Under the pieces are notes generated by a model. That model was not told where the DNA came from. It was given only the letters and a program-made list of their open reading frames with translations, and did no database searches. A program made the translations under genes and the position numbers. Of a stretch of 64,000 nt of DNA, positions 60,939 through 64,000 are shown in pieces; the first letter of the stretch is position 1, and the number at the start of each line of letters is the position of its first letter. Source of the DNA: Ancylobacter mangrovi (lineage in GTDB: Bacteria; Pseudomonadota; Alphaproteobacteria; Rhizobiales; Xanthobacteraceae); NCBI RefSeq assembly GCF_024752355.1, contig NZ_JANTHZ010000001.1:248001-312000 (forward strand). The letters run 5' to 3'.

Positions 60939-61301
60939 TCACCAGCGGTGGAAGATGAAATAGGCGCCGGCGGCGATGAAGGCGAAGCCGACCAGGTGGT
61001 TCCAGTGCAGCGGCTCCTTCAGCCACAGCACCGAGAAGCCGGCGAACACGATGAGGGTGATGACCTCCTGCATCGTCTTGAGCTGCGCCGTCGAATAGAC
61101 TGCCGAGCCGTAGCGGTTGGCCGGCACGGCGAGGCAGTACTCGAACAGCGCGATGCTCCAGCTCGCCAGTATGGCGATCAGCAGCGGCGTGGACTTGTGC
61201 TTGAGGTGCCCGTACCAGGCGAAGGTCATGAAGACGTTGGAGGCGAAGAGCAGCACGATCGGCAGCAGGGCGGGCGGCAGCAGCGAGGTCAAAGGGGGCA
61301 T
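60939..61301 (-). CDS. DUF486 family (DMT-like) membrane protein
   Basis: The 120-aa protein has four predicted helices and the DUF486 pattern: LLFASNVFMTFAWYGHLK near the start, SWSIALFEYCLAVPANRYG, LKTMQEVITLIVFAGFSVLWL and a final GFAFIAAGAYFIF. It looks like half of a drug/metabolite transporter and may dimerise. Transported substrate unknown. It converges with the sugar dehydrogenase gene, 4 bp between stops. Confidence 0.88.
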   Translation of the reverse strand: MPPLTSLLPPALLPIVLLFASNVFMTFAWYGHLKHKSTPLLIAILASWSIALFEYCLAVPANRYGSAVYSTAQLKTMQEVITLIVFAGFSVLWLKEPLHWNHLVGFAFIAAGAYFIFHRW

Positions 61302-61360
61302 GATGGCGGTCCAGCGGGAGGCGGACGAAGCTCCACCGCCGGCAGGCCCGCGTCAATGCC

Positions 61361-62044
61361 TCACAGCTCGGCCCAGTGCCGCACGAGGTTGTGGTAGACA
61401 TTGGCCAGCGACAGCACGGCGGGATCGTCGTCCGGCAGCCGGGCGCGCGTCGCCATGATCGCCATGTCGAGGTCGTACAGCATCGCCCGCCGGCCATTGT
61501 CGCGGATCATCGACTGCGACCAGAAGAACGAGCCCCAGCGCGAGCCGCGGGTGATCTCGTTGACCGAATGCAGGCTGGTGGCCGGATAGACCACGGCGTG
61601 GCCCGCCGGCAGCTTCACCTCCTGAAGCCCGTAGGCGTCCTCGATCACCAGCTCGCCGCCGTCATATTCCGACGGGTCGGTGAGGAAGATGGTGGTGGAG
61701 ACGTCCGCGCGCATGCGCTGCGCGGTGCCGGGAATGGAGCGGATCGAGCCGTCCACATGGGCGCCGAACTTCATGCCGACATCGTAGCGGTTGAACATGG
61801 GCGGCAACACCCTGAGCGGCATCGCCGCGGAATTGAAGATCGGGTTCCGGCCGAGCGCCCGCAGCACGATGTCGCCGAGTTCCTGCGCCTCGCGCGATTC
61901 CACCGGGATCTGCAGGTTGAGCTTTGAGCGCGCCGCCTGCTGGCCGGCGGTGACGCGTCCATCGACCCAGGGCGAGGCCTCGAGCACGCGCCGGCAATGC
62001 GCCACCTCGTCGGGCGTGAGGATGTCGGGGATCTGGATCAGCAT
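61361..62044 (-). CDS. piuC: PiuC/YbiX, Fe(II)/2-oxoglutarate PKHD-type hydroxylase
   Basis: The 227-aa dioxygenase starts MLIQIPDILTPDEVAHCRRVLEAS. It has the HxD half of the iron site in KFGAHVDGSIRS, the distal His in YPATSLHSVNEITRGSRW and the 2-oxoglutarate Arg just after it. PiuC genes typically sit beside TonB-dependent siderophore receptors (piuA/fiu), as here, and are iron-regulated; the enzyme may process siderophores. ATG 62044 is chosen over an in-frame upstream codon at 62152, which runs through a hairpin. Confidence 0.92.
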   Translation of the reverse strand: MLIQIPDILTPDEVAHCRRVLEASPWVDGRVTAGQQAARSKLNLQIPVESREAQELGDIVLRALGRNPIFNSAAMPLRVLPPMFNRYDVGMKFGAHVDGSIRSIPGTAQRMRADVSTTIFLTDPSEYDGGELVIEDAYGLQEVKLPAGHAVVYPATSLHSVNEITRGSRWGSFFWSQSMIRDNGRRAMLYDLDMAIMATRARLPDDDPAVLSLANVYHNLVRHWAEL

Positions 62045-62062
62045 CGAGCACTTCCCAAACGA

Positions 62063-62099
62063 AAAAGTGGGGAAAGCAGGCGTTGCACCTGCCTTCCCC
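62063..62099 (-). terminator. Terminator/attenuator hairpin between the TonB receptor and piuC
   Basis: 62069-62080 pairs with 62088-62099 (11 of 12 positions), and a TTTTT run follows on the minus strand after three bases. It lies between the receptor stop and the piuC ATG, so it may partly uncouple piuC expression from the receptor. Confidence 0.6.
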
Positions 62100-62138
62100 C
62101 AAATTGAGACGGTCGATCGGAAACGGCAGGCCGCTCGA

Positions 62139-64000
62139 TCAGAAAGTCGCACCCACCGTGAGCGTGAAGGTGCGGCCCGAAGCGGGAATGGCGCGATTGC
62201 CCCAGCCCGCCGCGTAGTTCAACTCGTCGGTCAGGTTGTAGGCGTTGAGCGCGACCCGGTAATTGTCCTTCTGGTAGGAGATGAGCGCGTCCAGCGAGAA
62301 GGTCTCTGGGATGATCGCGCTGTTGGCCGTGTTCGTATAGTAATCATCGGCATAGGTGATGCCGGCGCCGACCAGAAGATCACCCGGAATCTGGTGCCAG
62401 GTCTTGCTGAGATTGTAGGTCGTCCAGAGCGTGAAGTTGTTCGGCGAGACGAAGGGCACCTCGTTGCCGACATACTCGTTCGTCGTCGAGGTCATGATCT
62501 CGCTGTCGTAATAGGCGTAGGAGGCCTGGATCGACCACGCTTCGGTGATGTTGCCCGTCAGCCCGAGCTCGACGCCCTGCACGCGCTGGTTCTCGCCGGT
62601 CTCCACCGTGTCGCCGGTCACCGGGTCGGTGTAGAAGGCATTGCTCTTGTCGGTGCGGAAGATCGCGCCCGTCACGCCGAGCTTTCCTTCCAGGAACGAC
62701 ACCTTTAAGCCTGCTTCCCAGGTTTCGTTGTCTTCCGGCTCGAGATCCTGCTGGTCCGCATTGACGACGGTGATGTCGTTGGTCGGGAACGCGCCCTGCG
62801 GGGTGAAGGACTTGGCCCAGCTCACATAATAGGTCTGCTCCTTCGTCGGCTCCCAGATCAGGCTGATCTTGGGGCTCCAGAAGGTCGTGTGCGTGTCGGC
62901 CTGAATCCATCCGCCACCATCTGAGGTGCTCCAGTAGGAGTAGTCGGAAGAGTAGCTGTCGTACCGCGCGCCGGCGAGGAGCGAGATGGCATCCGTGAAC
63001 CAGATGCGGTCACTGACGAAGACGCCGAAATCGTTGGCCGTCGAATCCCGCTGGCCGTTGTTTCCGTAAGGGTTCGAATAGAGATAGTAGCCGGTCGTGT
63101 TATCGAATACCGGGTCCCAGATCGTCGACGTGCCCTTGTCGCCCGCGACCGAGACCAGCGTGCGCTCGCTGCTGACCGTGTTGACGTCCACGCCCGCAAC
63201 CACTTCGTGACGCAGCGCGCCGGTGTGGAAGTTCGCGATCATCGTCGTGATGTTCTGGGCGCTGTAGCTCTCCTGGTAATATCCGGGATTGCCGCCGCCA
63301 AAGCTGATGTCCGGGTTGCCGCCGGCAAAGAACTGGCCGGTGCAGCTCGCATAATACTGAGCCGGCGTCGGCGTGCTTCCCCGGCTGCCGCCAGTGGAAC
63401 AGCCCGGCACCGTCGTCGCGAAATCGCGCGTGTAGTAGCCGAACCGGGTGTCGTTGGTGACCGTCAGCCAGTCATTGACCTCCTTGCGGAAGTTGACCGT
63501 CAGCATGTTGACGTCGGTGACATCCTGATCGGTCACCTTGCCGTAGAAGGTGTCGCGCGGGATGCCGAACTCCGTCACCGGCTGGCCCATGGCACCGAAG
63601 CGCGCGACGTCGCCGAACATCGGCGTGACGACGGGCACGCCGTAGTCGGGCGTGCGCTCACCGTGCTGGTAGAGGTAGTTGACGTGCAGCGTCTGGTCGG
63701 TGCCGAGGCCGAAGCCGACATCGGCCATGACGCCGTAGCGGTTCGATTCGACATTGTTGCGGTCGGCGACGTCCTGCTCGTTCACCATGCCGACGATGCG
63801 GATGGCGCTCGTCCCGTCGAACTGCTTGTTGATGTCGAACACACCGCGATAGAGCGGGCCGGTGCCGAACTGCCCCTCGATGTCATACTTGTCGCCGAGA
63901 TGAGCGGCCTTGAGCGTGGAGTTGATCGCGCCGCCCGTGGTGCCGACGCCGAAGCTCTCCGAGGTCGAGCCCTTGAACACCTCGACATTCTCATAGGCGA
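62139..64000 (-). CDS. TonB-dependent siderophore receptor, 5' end outside window
   Basis: About 620 C-terminal residues of an outer-membrane receptor are present; the frame continues past the right edge. The window enters at the end of the plug domain (YENVEVFKGSTSESFGVGTTGG), followed by a 22-strand barrel ending LTDELNYAAGWGNRAI and a terminal Phe (TLTVGATF). The barrel-strand composition and neighbouring piuC fit a catecholate-type receptor such as Fiu/PiuA. Local GC content is lower and Tyr/Asn/Thr richer than surroundings. The ligand cannot be assigned. Confidence 0.92.
   Translation of the reverse strand, partial: AYENVEVFKGSTSESFGVGTTGGAINSTLKAAHLGDKYDIEGQFGTGPLYRGVFDINKQFDGTSAIRIVGMVNEQDVADRNNVESNRYGVMADVGFGLGTDQTLHVNYLYQHGERTPDYGVPVVTPMFGDVARFGAMGQPVTEFGIPRDTFYGKVTDQDVTDVNMLTVNFRKEVNDWLTVTNDTRFGYYTRDFATTVPGCSTGGSRGSTPTPAQYYASCTGQFFAGGNPDISFGGGNPGYYQESYSAQNITTMIANFHTGALRHEVVAGVDVNTVSSERTLVSVAGDKGTSTIWDPVFDNTTGYYLYSNPYGNNGQRDSTANDFGVFVSDRIWFTDAISLLAGARYDSYSSDYSYWSTSDGGGWIQADTHTTFWSPKISLIWEPTKEQTYYVSWAKSFTPQGAFPTNDITVVNADQQDLEPEDNETWEAGLKVSFLEGKLGVTGAIFRTDKSNAFYTDPVTGDTVETGENQRVQGVELGLTGNITEAWSIQASYAYYDSEIMTSTTNEYVGNEVPFVSPNNFTLWTTYNLSKTWHQIPGDLLVGAGITYADDYYTNTANSAIIPETFSLDALISYQKDNYRVALNAYNLTDELNYAAGWGNRAIPASGRTFTLTVGATF

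Overview
The window is 64 kb of high-GC chromosomal DNA that is almost entirely coding. It looks like core chromosome of an alphaproteobacterium of the order Hyphomicrobiales, possibly Xanthobacteraceae (Ancylobacter/Starkeya/Xanthobacter-like). Pointers are the dnaG-rpoD pair, an lrp / trxB / lsrB neighbourhood, an LpcC-type LPS mannosyltransferase, an Omp25-type porin, DUF992 and DUF2380 proteins, an Irr-type iron-control box before mbfA, and EcfG-type (GGAAC-N16/17-CGTT) stress promoters. The genus is inference. No rRNA, tRNA, CRISPR array, insertion sequence or prophage was recognised.

Layout. 1-4.9 kb: a phzF-like gene (cut by the window edge) with pdxY, an amidase, an Omp25-like porin and an LssY-C protein. 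4.9-11.3 kb: a methionine/one-carbon operon (ArsR-methyltransferase regulator, metF, metH) read leftwards from a perfect 16-bp palindrome, with trmO divergent. 11.5-17.1 kb: an L,D-transpeptidase, a MOSC protein, and a four-gene stress and envelope cassette (hdeD, opgC, two SGNH proteins) behind a perfect EcfG promoter. 17.1-25 kb: O-methyltransferase, prmB, a lytic transglycosylase, a Tat-exported patatin, a VOC protein, tam and ettA. 25.4-31.6 kb: the trehalose cassette otsB-GH15-otsA flanked by two diguanylate cyclases. 31.6-36.9 kb: mutarotase, MFS exporter, two tiny membrane proteins, mbfA, an ArsR/SRPBCC pair and a K+-channel-like protein. 36.9-49.3 kb: housekeeping genes rpoD, dnaG, yqeY, carA, carB, greA and lpcC. 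49.3-54.6 kb: a leftward Lrp-GT8-methyltransferase-ELM1 operon divergent from trxB-lsrB. 54.6-64 kb: DUF2380, a strong candidate small RNA, msrP, DUF992, an aspartate aminotransferase, GST, a sugar dehydrogenase, DUF486, and a piuC/TonB-receptor iron pair cut by the right edge.

Themes. Several loci concern the general stress response and the envelope: trehalose synthesis, HdeD, OpgC with SGNH partners, L,D-transpeptidase and DUF1328. Iron is represented by mbfA (export or storage, Irr box) and the receptor/PiuC pair (uptake). The least described items are the structured small RNA at about 55.20-55.37 kb, the EcfG-driven hdeD-opgC-SGNH-SGNH operon, the translationally coupled Lrp-led glycan operon, and a K+-channel-like protein with a rewritten selectivity filter. 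Many starts are GTG or TTG, and one gene (otsA) probably starts at CTG; starts were chosen by Shine-Dalgarno (SD) spacing and family N-termini.
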